From: an uncultured Acetatifactor sp.
GTDB taxonomy: Bacteria; Bacillota; Clostridia; Lachnospirales; Lachnospiraceae
Reading direction: 5' to 3'
NCBI GenBank assembly: GCA_910578215.1
Contig: CAJTPH010000026.1
Span: 220-61,493 of the forward strand
DNA length: 61,274 nt
Shown here: piece after piece, positions 1-11,335 of the stretch
How the letters are laid out: every line of letters starts with the position of its first letter
Position numbering within the stretch: position 1 is the stretch's first letter
Notes under the pieces: generated by a model
The model's database searches: none
The model's input: the letters and a program-made list of their open reading frames with translations, nothing else
Told to the model about the DNA's origin: nothing
Program-made: the position numbers and the translations under genes

Positions 1-343
1 TTGAAGGGCAGAGATTTACCAGCGATCAGAGCACAGGGAGCAAGGAAAACACCCTATTTTCTGATGGCTGATAAACAGCCAGCCAAAGAAGGGGACCGAA
101 AGGGACCCGGATGCACCTTGAAAACCGAATACTGAAAAAAGATCTTAAATATCAAGTCAAAAACTAGATATACAAGACATCCGAGGGGCACATGAAGCAC
201 GGAGACGTGAAGAAGTGTGCCGAAAGCAAGGCATGTAAAAGCATGCCAAAAGCAGGGAAGCATGGAGACATGCAGACCAGGCAAAAGCCCGGAGAAATCC
301 GGGAAACACCCAAGTACCGCCACGCTAGGCGGGAAAAGGGAAG
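1..343 (+). other. 16S-23S spacer / pre-23S leader (3' part)
   Basis: This stretch lies directly upstream of the 23S gene and holds no convincing protein gene, tRNA or 5S rRNA. It has the usual look of a rRNA spacer: short inverted repeats around 225-285 and the run CCTTGAAAACCGAATACTGAA at about 116-136, typical of Firmicutes spacers just before mature 23S. The 16S gene and any tRNA in the spacer must lie to the left of the window, if present. Open frames on both strands here are fortuitous. Confidence 0.8.
99..136 (+). other. 5' arm of the pre-23S processing stem
   Basis: Bases 99-136 are complementary to bases 3311-3342 just after the 23S gene. The core pairing is actgaa (131-136) with ttcagt (3311-3316), then ccgaa (125-129) and aaaa (121-124) with the matching ttcgg and tttt, and further on cacc with gggtg and aaaggg with cccttt. 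This is the long-range helix that brings the two ends of 23S together for RNase III-type cleavage (Mini-III does this in Bacillus). It is seen directly as complementarity; the enzyme is inferred. Confidence 0.8.
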
Positions 344-3266
<2,923 letters not shown>

Positions 3267-3310
3267 AGGAAAGAGGGAAAAGGGAAGGATGGAATGTGAG
3301 AGATCAGAGA

Positions 3311-3342
3311 TTCAGTGTTCGGTTTTGAGGGTGTGTCCCTTT
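3311..3342 (+). other. 3' arm of the pre-23S processing stem
   Basis: Complementary to 99-136 on the other side of the 23S gene, with one wobble (T130-G3317) and one or two bulges. It marks the precursor boundary about 45 bases after mature 23S. It leaves no room for a canonical 5S gene between 23S and the terminator at 3366. Confidence 0.8.
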
Positions 3343-3365
3343 GGATAATGAGAACGAAGGTTTAG

Positions 3366-3391
3366 GAGAGTAGATTTCTGCTCTCTTTTTT
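3366..3391 (+). terminator. Intrinsic terminator of the rRNA operon
   Basis: The stem GAGAGTAG / CTGCTCTC has one G-T wobble and a 4-base ATTT loop, and is followed by six T. It sits 100 bases after 23S and before the response-regulator gene, so it closes the rRNA transcript. A TATAAT match at 3409-3414 could start the next transcript, but no good -35 is visible. Confidence 0.75.
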
Positions 3392-3479
3392 GTATTCTGT
3401 AATAGAATTATAATCTGTATTTATAAATAGCTGTGTTAATAAAAAGCCAGGATGGAAGGCGGTTTCGGGAGATATTATA

Positions 3480-4142
3480 ATGAAGATCATGCTGGTAGAG
3501 GACAATGAAGCAATTATTATGGGCTTAGAGTATCTTCTTGTTCAGGAGGGATATGATATTTTGACTGCAAGGCGGGCTTCCGAAGCGGAAAAATTTTTAT
3601 CCGCAGAGGGCTGCGACTTAATTTTACTGGATATCTGCCTTCCGGACGGCGATGGTTTTGCGCTCTGTAAAAAAATAAGGAAGAACAGCCAGACTCCCAT
3701 TATCTTTTTGACTGCGCGGGAGGAGGAAAACGATGTTGTCAGGGGGCTGGACATGGGGGCGGACGACTATGTGATAAAGCCTTTTCGCAACAGGGAGCTT
3801 ATTTCAAGAATTAAGAGGGTGCTCTGCAGAAACGGTAAGGGAAATACCGTGCTTCAGTGCCGCAACGTTTCGCTGGATACGGAGACGGGCAGGGTTACGG
3901 TAAACGGCTGTGAAGCGGTATTGACAAAGCTGGAATACAAGATATTGTGCAGCCTTATGTCACGTCCGGGAAAGCTTTTCAGCCGGGAAGAAATATTGGC
4001 GGAAATATGGGACGTATCCGGCAATTTTGTAAACGACAACACGCTTTCCGTGACCATGAAGCGCATTCGGGAGAAGCTTGGTGACGTGGACGGGCAGTTT
4101 ATCAAAACAGTTCGGGGCATGGGGTATCGCGTTGAAAGATAA
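3480..4142 (+). CDS. OmpR/PhoB-family response regulator
   Basis: A DNA-binding response regulator of 220 residues, the usual length. The receiver domain covers residues 1-115, with the acidic pocket E7-D8, phospho-acceptor D51 (LILLDICLPDGDG), T78 and K100 (VIKPF). The winged-helix domain covers about 125-220 and ends in the typical IKTVRGMGYRVE. The ATG at 3480 follows GGGAGA at a suitable distance. It is the first gene of a regulator-kinase-ABC ATPase-permease set, the layout of peptide-sensing and peptide-exporting systems (Bce/Vra/MacB type). The direct repeats at 5647-5675 are its most likely target. The inducer is unknown. Confidence 0.93.
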   Translation: MKIMLVEDNEAIIMGLEYLLVQEGYDILTARRASEAEKFLSAEGCDLILLDICLPDGDGFALCKKIRKNSQTPIIFLTAREEENDVVRGLDMGADDYVIKPFRNRELISRIKRVLCRNGKGNTVLQCRNVSLDTETGRVTVNGCEAVLTKLEYKILCSLMSRPGKLFSREEILAEIWDVSGNFVNDNTLSVTMKRIREKLGDVDGQFIKTVRGMGYRVER

Positions 4143-4306
4143 AATCCATGCGGGAGTCCTCGTTTTGCGGGTCTGGGCTGTGGGACATAACAGGGATAAT
4201 AAAATTTGCGGGAATTACTTAAATATATGTTTCATGAAAAGGATTTGAAAGGCGCTGCGGTATATTGCGGGAGGCGCTCATTGTGCAGCGGTCTCCGGGG
4301 AAGGGC

Positions 4307-5572
4307 ATGGGTTTGATTGTGCGGATGAAATTAAGACCTCGTATCATATGGAATCGGGAAATGAAAAAGCTGGCGTTTGCGTTTGTGCTTGTAGCCATTG
4401 TGGGACTGCTGCTCCAAAACATATGGATGGCCTTGCGTATAAGCGCACTGCGCGGAGAAAATCAAATATTTCTTGCCACGGTATTGGGAAATGTGGCTGC
4501 TCTTTATCCGGAAGTGGACGAATCGCAGGTGGTGCAGGCTCTAAATGATACCGTCAACCTGGGCACGGGAGAAAAGCTGCTGGAGAAGTACGGTATTTTT
4601 ATGAGCGGTTCCGGGGCAGGCGGATTTGTGGGTCTGGAGAGACAGTATAAGCTGACCCGGATGAGTACCAATTTATTTGCCGTATTCTTATTTGTCTGCC
4701 TGGGTCTGCTCTTATTTGTTTATTTCTGTATCCGCCAGGAAAAAATTGAAAAAATAGCCGCATATATGGAAGCGCTAAATCGTGACAGCTATAGCCTGGA
4801 GATTGAGGACAACACGGATGACGAGCTTAGTTCCCTGCGAAACGAGGTTTATAAGCTCACCGTCTTTATGAAGGAGCAGGCGGCCCGGGCATTGGGTCAG
4901 AAAAAGGCCCTGGCAGACTCTGTGGCAAATATTTCCCATCAGTTAAAGACGCCCCTGACCTCCATTACGGTCCTTGTGGATAATCTTGCCGAAAATACCC
5001 AAATGGACGAGGGCACAAGGCGCAGGTTCACAGGGGAGATTTCCCGCCAGCTCTCGGATATGTCATGGCTGGTGGCGACTATGCTGAAGCTTTCCAGACT
5101 GGAAGCGGGAGTGGTGGCGCTGGAGCGCAGACCATGCCTTATGAAGGCTTTGGTGGAAAACGCGGTTCAAAGGCTTGAAACCATGTCGGAGCTGGCAGGG
5201 GTTGCCATCACAACAGAGCTGCCGGAGAACGTTTATCTTTTGATAGATATGAACTGGACGGTGGAGGCTCTCGTCAACATATTAAAAAATGCCATAGAGC
5301 ACAGCCTGACAGGAGGGACTATCGAAATACGCGGCGCGGACAATGACGTATATTCGGAGCTGCGGATCACGGATCACGGTACAGGCATAACAAAAGAGGA
5401 AAGAGAGAAGCTGTTTCACAGATTTTACAGGGGATATACGGCAAAGGAGGACAGTGTGGGGATAGGGCTGTCACTGGCAAAGGAGATCGTAGAAAAGCAG
5501 AACGGGCGAATTTCCGTGGATTCGGAGGAAAAGAAGGGTACAATATTTTCCATAAAGCTTTTGAAACTGTAA
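4307..5572 (+). CDS. Sensor histidine kinase
   Basis: Membrane sensor kinase paired with the preceding regulator. From the chosen start there is a first transmembrane helix at about 21-43, a small outer loop of about 75 residues, a second helix at about 122-142 and a HAMP-like linker. The H-box follows, with the phosphorylated His in NISHQLKTPLTS (H211), then the N-box (NILKNAIEHS), G1 (DHGTGI) and G2 (GIGLSLAKEIV). The frame is open back to a TTG at 4265. I chose the ATG at 4307, just after GGGGAAGGG; an ATG at 4325 is also possible. The short sensing loop is like kinases that rely on a partner transporter for detection (inference). Confidence 0.92.
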   Translation: MGLIVRMKLRPRIIWNREMKKLAFAFVLVAIVGLLLQNIWMALRISALRGENQIFLATVLGNVAALYPEVDESQVVQALNDTVNLGTGEKLLEKYGIFMSGSGAGGFVGLERQYKLTRMSTNLFAVFLFVCLGLLLFVYFCIRQEKIEKIAAYMEALNRDSYSLEIEDNTDDELSSLRNEVYKLTVFMKEQAARALGQKKALADSVANISHQLKTPLTSITVLVDNLAENTQMDEGTRRRFTGEISRQLSDMSWLVATMLKLSRLEAGVVALERRPCLMKALVENAVQRLETMSELAGVAITTELPENVYLLIDMNWTVEALVNILKNAIEHSLTGGTIEIRGADNDVYSELRITDHGTGITKEEREKLFHRFYRGYTAKEDSVGIGLSLAKEIVEKQNGRISVDSEEKKGTIFSIKLLKL

Positions 5573-5646
5573 TATGTAACAAGCAGCCATATTCACAGGC
5601 ACGGTTTATAATAATCTTTTCTTTGGCAAAAAATAAAAAAATCTGT

Positions 5647-5682
5647 AAATGTCACGGAAATGTCATTTTCGGTCATTATACT
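5647..5682 (+). promoter_or_regulatory. PhoB-like direct repeats and promoter before the ABC operon
   Basis: AAATGTCA occurs at 5647-5654 and again at 5658-5665, exactly 11 bases apart, and a third GTCA lies at 5672-5675. A -10 element TATACT follows at 5677-5682. Tandem sites one helical turn apart, overlapping the -35 position of a promoter with no good -35 hexamer, is the classic layout for activation by an OmpR/PhoB-type regulator. The regulator encoded at 3480-4142 is the obvious candidate. The repeats are seen; the binding is inferred. Confidence 0.55.
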
Positions 5683-5756
5683 GAAAGCATAAAAAACACG
5701 GTTCCGGCAAAAAAACGGGATGGGTTTGTAATTTTTACAGTAAAGGAAGGGACATA

Positions 5757-6467
5757 GTGGCAATGGAGATTTTGAGAACGGAACATTTGTACAAAAGGTA
5801 CGGGAGGGGAAATAATGAGGTGGTGGCTGTGAACGACGCCAATCTGTCTGTTGAACAGGGAGAGTTTGTGGCGATTGTGGGAAGCTCCGGAAGCGGAAAA
5901 TCCTCGCTGATGCATATGCTGGGCGGTGTTGACAGACCTACCTCCGGTCAGGTGTATATCGAAGGCAATGACATATATAAAATGGATGACGACAAGCTGG
6001 CGATTTTCCGAAGGCGGCAGGTGGGGTTGATCTATCAGTTTTACAACCTGATACCGGTGCTGAACGTGGAGGAAAATATTCTGCTTCCCTGCGAGCTGGA
6101 CGGGCGGAAAGCAGACAGGGAAATTCTTCTGGAACTGGCGGAGCACCTTGGGCTGCAAAAGCGTATGAAGCATCTGCCCAACGAGCTTTCGGGGGGACAG
6201 CAGCAGAGGGTGGCGATAGCGAGGGCATTGATTACCAGACCGGCGATCCTTCTGGCGGACGAACCTACGGGAAATCTGGACAGCCGCGCCAGCGGTGAGA
6301 TTATGGAGCTCTTAAAGGAAGCAAACCGCAGATACAAGCAGACGATTATTATGATCACCCATAATCTTGAGCTGGCGAAGCAGGCGGACAGGGTGATGAG
6401 CATTGAGGACGGCTGTGTGTCTGTTAAATCGGAGCCCTGGAGCACGGGGAGAGGGGAGGAAGCGTGA
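5757..6467 (+). CDS. ABC transporter ATP-binding protein (MacB/LolD type)
   Basis: Cytoplasmic ATPase subunit of 236 residues. It has Walker A GSSGSGKSS, a Q-loop region (GLIYQFYNL), the signature LSGGQQQRVAIARAL, Walker B ILLADEPTGNLDS and the H-loop MITHN. The LSGGQQQR and DEPTGNLD forms are characteristic of the MacB/LolD/FtsE group that powers permeases moving peptides or lipoproteins rather than import. A GTG at 5757 lies 5 bases after AAGGAAGGG; the ATG at 5763 is an equally good start. The stop overlaps the permease start, so the two are translationally coupled. Putatively controlled by the two-component system upstream. Confidence 0.95.
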   Translation: MAMEILRTEHLYKRYGRGNNEVVAVNDANLSVEQGEFVAIVGSSGSGKSSLMHMLGGVDRPTSGQVYIEGNDIYKMDDDKLAIFRRRQVGLIYQFYNLIPVLNVEENILLPCELDGRKADREILLELAEHLGLQKRMKHLPNELSGGQQQRVAIARALITRPAILLADEPTGNLDSRASGEIMELLKEANRRYKQTIIMITHNLELAKQADRVMSIEDGCVSVKSEPWSTGRGEEA

Positions 6468-9124
6468 TGAACGTATTAAAAAGATGCTGCTTCCGCTCCA
6501 TGAAGGAGAACAGAAAACGAACAATTGTCACGATTATGGGAGTTATTCTTGCCACGGCGCTGATTACGGGAGTGGCATGTCTTGCCGTCAGCTTTCGCAC
6601 CAGCCTGATCGAGTATGAAAAGCAGCAAAACGGCGATTACCATTATTGTTTTTCCGGTGTGAAGACTGAAAACCTCAAGTATTTTACCAATAATCCCAAC
6701 ATAGAGCGGCTGGGAATTGCCAGAGAGATAGGCTATGCTGTACTGCAGGGAAGCATAAATCCTGACAAACCATATTTGTTCCTGCGTGCAATGGATGAAG
6801 TGATGATGGACGCGGTCTCACTGCAGCTGGTTGAGGGGAGAATGCCGGAAAACGATTCGGAGATAATTATCGGAAGGCATATCAGGTACAACGGTATGGT
6901 GGATCTGAAGGTTGGGGATGTGCTGCCCCTGGAGATATGCAGCCGCATGTCCGGCGGATTTGAGCTTAACCAGACAAATCCTTATACTTATACGGATGAA
7001 AGCCTTGTGCCGCTGTACAAGAAGACATTTACGATTGTAGGAATTGTGGAGCGTCCTAATTATAATGTAGAAGACAGAATGGCGCCTGGATATTCCGTCT
7101 TTACTTATCTGAATCAGGATGTGTCAGACGGCTCCGGGTCCGCAGGGACGGTGGAGCTGTATGTAAGCTTAACAGACTGGGGATTAAAGCATCCGGAAAA
7201 GGTCATAGGGGGCATTTTGGGAGTATCGGAGCAGGTTTGCAGCCGGTATCTCGAGTATTCGCCCCTCCTCACGGAGGAGGAGCTGCGTCAGATTCAGACA
7301 ATCGCCAGAGAAGTGAAGGAGAACGGCTGGCTGCTAAAGTGGATAAATTTCAGCTTTTCGGATGGGACCTTGAACATGATGTATTTCATGTCCGCCATAG
7401 CGCTCGCGGTGATCATTGTGACCAGCGTATTCTGCATCAGGAACAGCTTTATGATTTCGCTGACGGAAAAAATGAAGCTTTACGGCAGGCTTGCCTCTGT
7501 GGGGACCACATCAAAGCAGCAGCGGAAGATCATTTATTACGAGGCGGGATTTCTGGGAGGCGTGGGAATTCCCTTAGGGGTTTTGAGCGGTATTCTTGCC
7601 ACCTATATTTTAGTCAGGGTTACGAGCGGACTTATGGAGGATGCCATCGATATACCGCTGGTATTTGGAGTTTCCGGCTTAGCAGTGATAGTAGCGACGA
7701 TTTTGTCCGCAGTGACGATCTTACTGTCGGCGTCAAAGTCGGCGCGCCTGGCGGCAAAGCTTTCCCCTATCAGCGCCATACGCGGAAACGATATGGTTAA
7801 GATTGGCAGAGGCGGGCTGACATGCCCCGGTTTTATAGGGAAGATTTTCGGCATAGGCGGCAGGATTGCCCATAAAAATTTAAAGCGTGCAAAGGTGAAG
7901 TACCGCACTACCGTAATATCCATTGTGGTAAGCGTTGCGGTTTTTATCGGGCTGACCTCCTTTATGCAGCTTATGGGTGTTGCGATGGGTGTCTATTATG
8001 AGGAGATGCAGTACCAGATCGAGGTATACTTAAGCAGGGAGGGCGCTTACCAGGGGGCGCTTCGCGTTGCGTCAATAGAGGGTATTGAGGCTGTGGATAT
8101 CTTACGTGCCGGAGAGGTTTTTATTGACAGCGGGAAGATACCCTATACGGAGGAATATAAGAAAAATTCCGTCATTCCGGAGGAAGATCTCATGCAGGTG
8201 CTTTCCCTGGGGGAAAGCGGGTATGCGGCGTTTTGCAGGGAGATAGGCGTATCGGTGGAACAGGCGCGGGACAAGGCGATTGTTGTGGCAAGCTTTAGGA
8301 AGAAATATTTTGACGATGCCCAGGGCAAGCTTGTAACCCGGGAGGGCGATATAGCAAAATATAAACAGGGCGACATTATTGAGGTCTTTCCCGGGAAGAC
8401 GGATACGCAGGACGGCGGGGAAACCCGGAAGGACGGGGAGCTTATCCGGCTGGAGGTTCTGACCCAGACAGACAAAATGCCCATGGCTTTGTCAAAAAGA
8501 AGCGGCAGGGACTATATCACGCTGATCGTCAGCGACCAATGGATGGAGCAGTATGGATTTGCCAAGGACGCTAATGACCGCTATGTGATGATGGCAATTA
8601 AGTGTGCGGATGCGGGAGCCGTGGAGGAGGCAATACGCAATGAACTGCAGATGGGAGGTTATCACTATACATTGGGCAACTATGAAGCCGCGTATAAATC
8701 CGACAGGGCGATACGCCTGATCGTTGCCATTTTTCTGTATGGCTTTATAACGGTTGTGGCGCTGATTGGAATTACAAATATTTTTAATACCATCACCACC
8801 AACATGGAGCTGCGAGCTCCTGAGTTTGCCATGCTGCGCTCCGTGGGCATGACGGGGAGAGAGTTCAGGAGGATGATCTGGCTGGAAGGCTTTTTCTATG
8901 GCGGAAAGGCGCTGATACTGGGCATTCCTCTGGGAATTTTACTGTCGATGGGCTTCCACAGGGCTCTGGGAGAGGGAATCGTCACGGTGTTTGTGATGCC
9001 CTGGCAGGGAATCGCCATCGCTTCGGCGGCAGTAGCGGTCCTGTTGTATTTTATCATGCGCTTTTCAATGGCCAAGATAAATAAAAGGAATATTATAGAT
9101 ACCATTCAAAACGAAAATATATAA
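6467..9124 (+). CDS. ABC transporter permease, FtsX/MacB-like
   Basis: Large permease of about 885 residues with two FtsX-type halves. An N-terminal helix (about 20-42) is followed by a large extracytoplasmic domain (about 45-300), three helices (about 305-435), another helix (about 480-500), a second outer domain (about 505-750) and three C-terminal helices (about 755-870). The ATG at 6467 overlaps the ATPase stop by one base; a GTG at 6464 is in frame. The two-halved form matches permeases partnered with LolD-like ATPases in peptide-antibiotic response or export modules. Substrate cannot be told from sequence. Confidence 0.93.
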   Translation: MNVLKRCCFRSMKENRKRTIVTIMGVILATALITGVACLAVSFRTSLIEYEKQQNGDYHYCFSGVKTENLKYFTNNPNIERLGIAREIGYAVLQGSINPDKPYLFLRAMDEVMMDAVSLQLVEGRMPENDSEIIIGRHIRYNGMVDLKVGDVLPLEICSRMSGGFELNQTNPYTYTDESLVPLYKKTFTIVGIVERPNYNVEDRMAPGYSVFTYLNQDVSDGSGSAGTVELYVSLTDWGLKHPEKVIGGILGVSEQVCSRYLEYSPLLTEEELRQIQTIAREVKENGWLLKWINFSFSDGTLNMMYFMSAIALAVIIVTSVFCIRNSFMISLTEKMKLYGRLASVGTTSKQQRKIIYYEAGFLGGVGIPLGVLSGILATYILVRVTSGLMEDAIDIPLVFGVSGLAVIVATILSAVTILLSASKSARLAAKLSPISAIRGNDMVKIGRGGLTCPGFIGKIFGIGGRIAHKNLKRAKVKYRTTVISIVVSVAVFIGLTSFMQLMGVAMGVYYEEMQYQIEVYLSREGAYQGALRVASIEGIEAVDILRAGEVFIDSGKIPYTEEYKKNSVIPEEDLMQVLSLGESGYAAFCREIGVSVEQARDKAIVVASFRKKYFDDAQGKLVTREGDIAKYKQGDIIEVFPGKTDTQDGGETRKDGELIRLEVLTQTDKMPMALSKRSGRDYITLIVSDQWMEQYGFAKDANDRYVMMAIKCADAGAVEEAIRNELQMGGYHYTLGNYEAAYKSDRAIRLIVAIFLYGFITVVALIGITNIFNTITTNMELRAPEFAMLRSVGMTGREFRRMIWLEGFFYGGKALILGIPLGILLSMGFHRALGEGIVTVFVMPWQGIAIASAAVAVLLYFIMRFSMAKINKRNIIDTIQNENI

Positions 9125-9252
9125 GAGAAGCGCCGGGGTTGGCAAAAAATATTTAACAAAATAATCATATTATAGTTTCATTTTCTGTGAAAGTGTGATA
9201 AACTGTCCTTAAAGGGAAAAAGCTTACCTGAGAAAAGCAACGAGGTGGAAAG

Positions 9253-10164
9253 ATGGATACAAAAATATTACTGGAAAATGGAACAAATGAACTGGAAGTT
9301 TTGGAATTTACATTAGGCAATAACTCGTATGGCATTAATGTAGCAAAGATCAAGGAGATCATCACATACATGCCTGTTACGCCTGTTCCGAATTCCCATC
9401 CCAGTATCGAAGGGATTTTTATGCCCCGTGATACGATGATTACGGCGATCGATCTGAAGAATTGTCTCGGGCGCGGTGAGTCAGAGCCCAAGGGCTTGTT
9501 TATCATAACGAATTTTAACAAGCTGGACATAGCGTTTCATGTAGAAAATGTACTGGGTATTCACAGAGTATCCTGGAGGGACATCATTAAACCGGATGTA
9601 ACGCTTTCTACGACAGAGGAGAGCATTTCCACAGGCATTATCAAACAGGACGGAAAGCTGATCATTATTCTTGATTTTGAGAAGATCGTTACGGATATCA
9701 ATCCTGAAACGGGTCTTAAGGTTTCCGAAATCAACGAGCTGGGCGAGAGACACAGAGTCAATGTGCCGATTCTGATTGCCGAGGATTCACCTCTGTTGAA
9801 TAAGCTGATTGTTGAATCTCTGAAAAAGGCAGGATACACAAACCTGATCCATACCGAAAACGGACAGAAGGCTTACGACATTATCTGTCAGTGTAAGGAT
9901 GACGGCACTCTGAAGGAGCATGTGGGTATTATCGTTACGGATATTGAGATGCCGGAAATGGATGGGCACAGACTTACTAAGCTGGTAAAATCCGACGAGG
10001 CTACCGCACATATCCCGGTTATCATTTTCTCATCCCTGGTTAATGATGAGATGAAGAGGAAGGGAGCTGCCCTTGGCGCTGATGCACAGCTTTCAAAGCC
10101 TGAGATAGGAAATTTGGTAAGAATAGTAGACCGGCTTGTCATGGAGAATAATCTGGAGAATTAA
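9253..10164 (+). CDS. cheV: CheV-type chemotaxis coupling protein (CheW-REC fusion)
   Basis: A 303-residue protein with a CheW domain (about 15-155) and a receiver domain (about 172-300). CheV couples chemoreceptors to CheA and is tuned by phosphorylation of its receiver. The receiver shows the acidic pair E177-D178, phospho-site D230 (IIVTDIEMPEMDGH) and the conserved K in QLSKPE. The ATG at 9253 has an excellent site GAGGTGG. It is monocistronic here: a hairpin terminator follows and no other chemotaxis gene is adjacent, so the rest of the machinery must be elsewhere. It implies the organism is motile or has chemoreceptors. Confidence 0.92.
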   Translation: MDTKILLENGTNELEVLEFTLGNNSYGINVAKIKEIITYMPVTPVPNSHPSIEGIFMPRDTMITAIDLKNCLGRGESEPKGLFIITNFNKLDIAFHVENVLGIHRVSWRDIIKPDVTLSTTEESISTGIIKQDGKLIIILDFEKIVTDINPETGLKVSEINELGERHRVNVPILIAEDSPLLNKLIVESLKKAGYTNLIHTENGQKAYDIICQCKDDGTLKEHVGIIVTDIEMPEMDGHRLTKLVKSDEATAHIPVIIFSSLVNDEMKRKGAALGADAQLSKPEIGNLVRIVDRLVMENNLEN

Positions 10165-10175
10165 ATAGTACCGAT

Positions 10176-10208
10176 TAAGAGCCAGGATATTATCCCGGCT
10201 CTTTTTTA
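10176..10208 (+). terminator. Intrinsic terminator after cheV
   Basis: The stem AAGAGCC-a-GG / CC-c-GGCTCTT pairs with an A/C mismatch, has a short AT-rich loop and is followed by six T. It lies 12 bases after the cheV stop. Confidence 0.88.
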
Positions 10209-10263
10209 GGTGGCGGACCCGAATTTTGTACGGAATGTCCGATAAGGCGGATTAATAGGAGCG

Positions 10264-11160
10264 ATGATGGCAAAAACAGAGACAGATCAACGGCAGCACC
10301 TTGAGGATATAAAATTACAGCATGACGAAGCCCTGTGCCGTAATGAGGCATTTACCCCTGCGGAAGCGCAGCTGTGCAGGGATAAAATTTCCGAGGCGGA
10401 GATGGTTCTTGTGGGGCTTGGGGAAGAATTTGACTGCAACGGACTTCAGAAATGCCCTCAATATGGGGCGGGGCTGGAAAGCCTTAACGCAATGGGGCTG
10501 GGCATGCTCATACCCGCATGGAACGGGTTTTGCAGCGGAAAATGTACGGAAAAGCAGGGCAAAGGCACCGCAGGCAAGGCGCTGGAAAGGTTAAGGGTGC
10601 TTTTGGAGTCCAAGAATTATTTTGTGGTATCCACATCCACAAGCAATGAGATCTACCAAACGGCATGGAGAACCGGACGGCTGGTAATGCCCTGCGGAGC
10701 GGCGGTGAAAAAACAGTGTGTCAAGGGCTGTGCGGAGGTGCTGGAGGAGATAACCCGGGAGGAAGACTCAGGACTGAGGGCATATTTTGAAAATCTGTAT
10801 GCGGGGCAGCCGGCGGATAAAATACCCTGCCTGCTGGGGAAATGTCCGGTGTGCGGAAGCGATATGGTCTTAAACAATATTTATGCGGAAGGCTACAATG
10901 AGAACGGATACCTGGAGCAATGGCAGCTCTATAAGAAATGGCTGCAGGGAACCGTAAACAAAAAGCTTCTGATATTGGAGCTTGGGGTGGGAATGCGATT
11001 CCCCACAGTGATTCGGTGGCCTTTTGAAAAAGCGGCATATTTTAACAATAAAGCATTTTTTTACCGCGTGAATAAAAAAATATATCAGCTTACGGAAGAA
11101 TTATCAGGAAAAGGTAGCGGAATCTCGCAGAATGCAATTGATTGGTTGTGCGGGTTATGA
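10264..11160 (+). CDS. Divergent Sir2-like (sirtuin-fold) protein
   Basis: A 298-residue soluble protein that I read as a distant relative of NAD-dependent Sir2 deacylases. Supporting signs are a zinc-ribbon-like cysteine set, CVKGC (about 151-155) plus CPVC (about 197-200), and the late motif ELGVGMRFPTVIRWPFEK (about 238-255), which matches a Sir2-group segment near the end of the Rossmann fold. VVSTSTSNEIYQ lies where TQNID is expected. The classical GAGxSxxxGIPDFR and catalytic His are not obvious; GLGEEF may be the remnant of the first. It could have lost deacylase activity or be an ADP-ribosyl enzyme. TAGGAG precedes the ATGs at 10264 and 10267. Confidence 0.55.
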   Translation: MMAKTETDQRQHLEDIKLQHDEALCRNEAFTPAEAQLCRDKISEAEMVLVGLGEEFDCNGLQKCPQYGAGLESLNAMGLGMLIPAWNGFCSGKCTEKQGKGTAGKALERLRVLLESKNYFVVSTSTSNEIYQTAWRTGRLVMPCGAAVKKQCVKGCAEVLEEITREEDSGLRAYFENLYAGQPADKIPCLLGKCPVCGSDMVLNNIYAEGYNENGYLEQWQLYKKWLQGTVNKKLLILELGVGMRFPTVIRWPFEKAAYFNNKAFFYRVNKKIYQLTEELSGKGSGISQNAIDWLCGL

Positions 11161-11166
11161 TACAAT
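11138..11166 (+). promoter_or_regulatory. SigA-type promoter for the acidic repeat protein
   Basis: TTGATT (11138-11143), 17 bases, TACAAT (11161-11166), with the -10 directly after the Sir2-like stop codon. It would give a leader of about 160 bases before the ATG at 11336. Confidence 0.6.
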
Positions 11167-11335
11167 GTTGACACAGAAGTCCGCTGTGCCAACTCCTGGT
11201 TCCGTCTGTGCCGATGCGCGCGGTGACGTTGTACGACAGGCTTATTGTGGAGCATGGAATGACCAAAGGGGCATTTCTGTATGCGTAAGTTATATACATA
11301 TTTATGCGAAAGAGCAAGAAAGCTGAGGAAACGAT

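Noticed and set aside
11132..11326. Open frame of 64 codons in the leader of the acidic protein
   Set aside because: It starts before the end of the previous gene, has no ribosome site and overlaps the promoter at 11138-11166.
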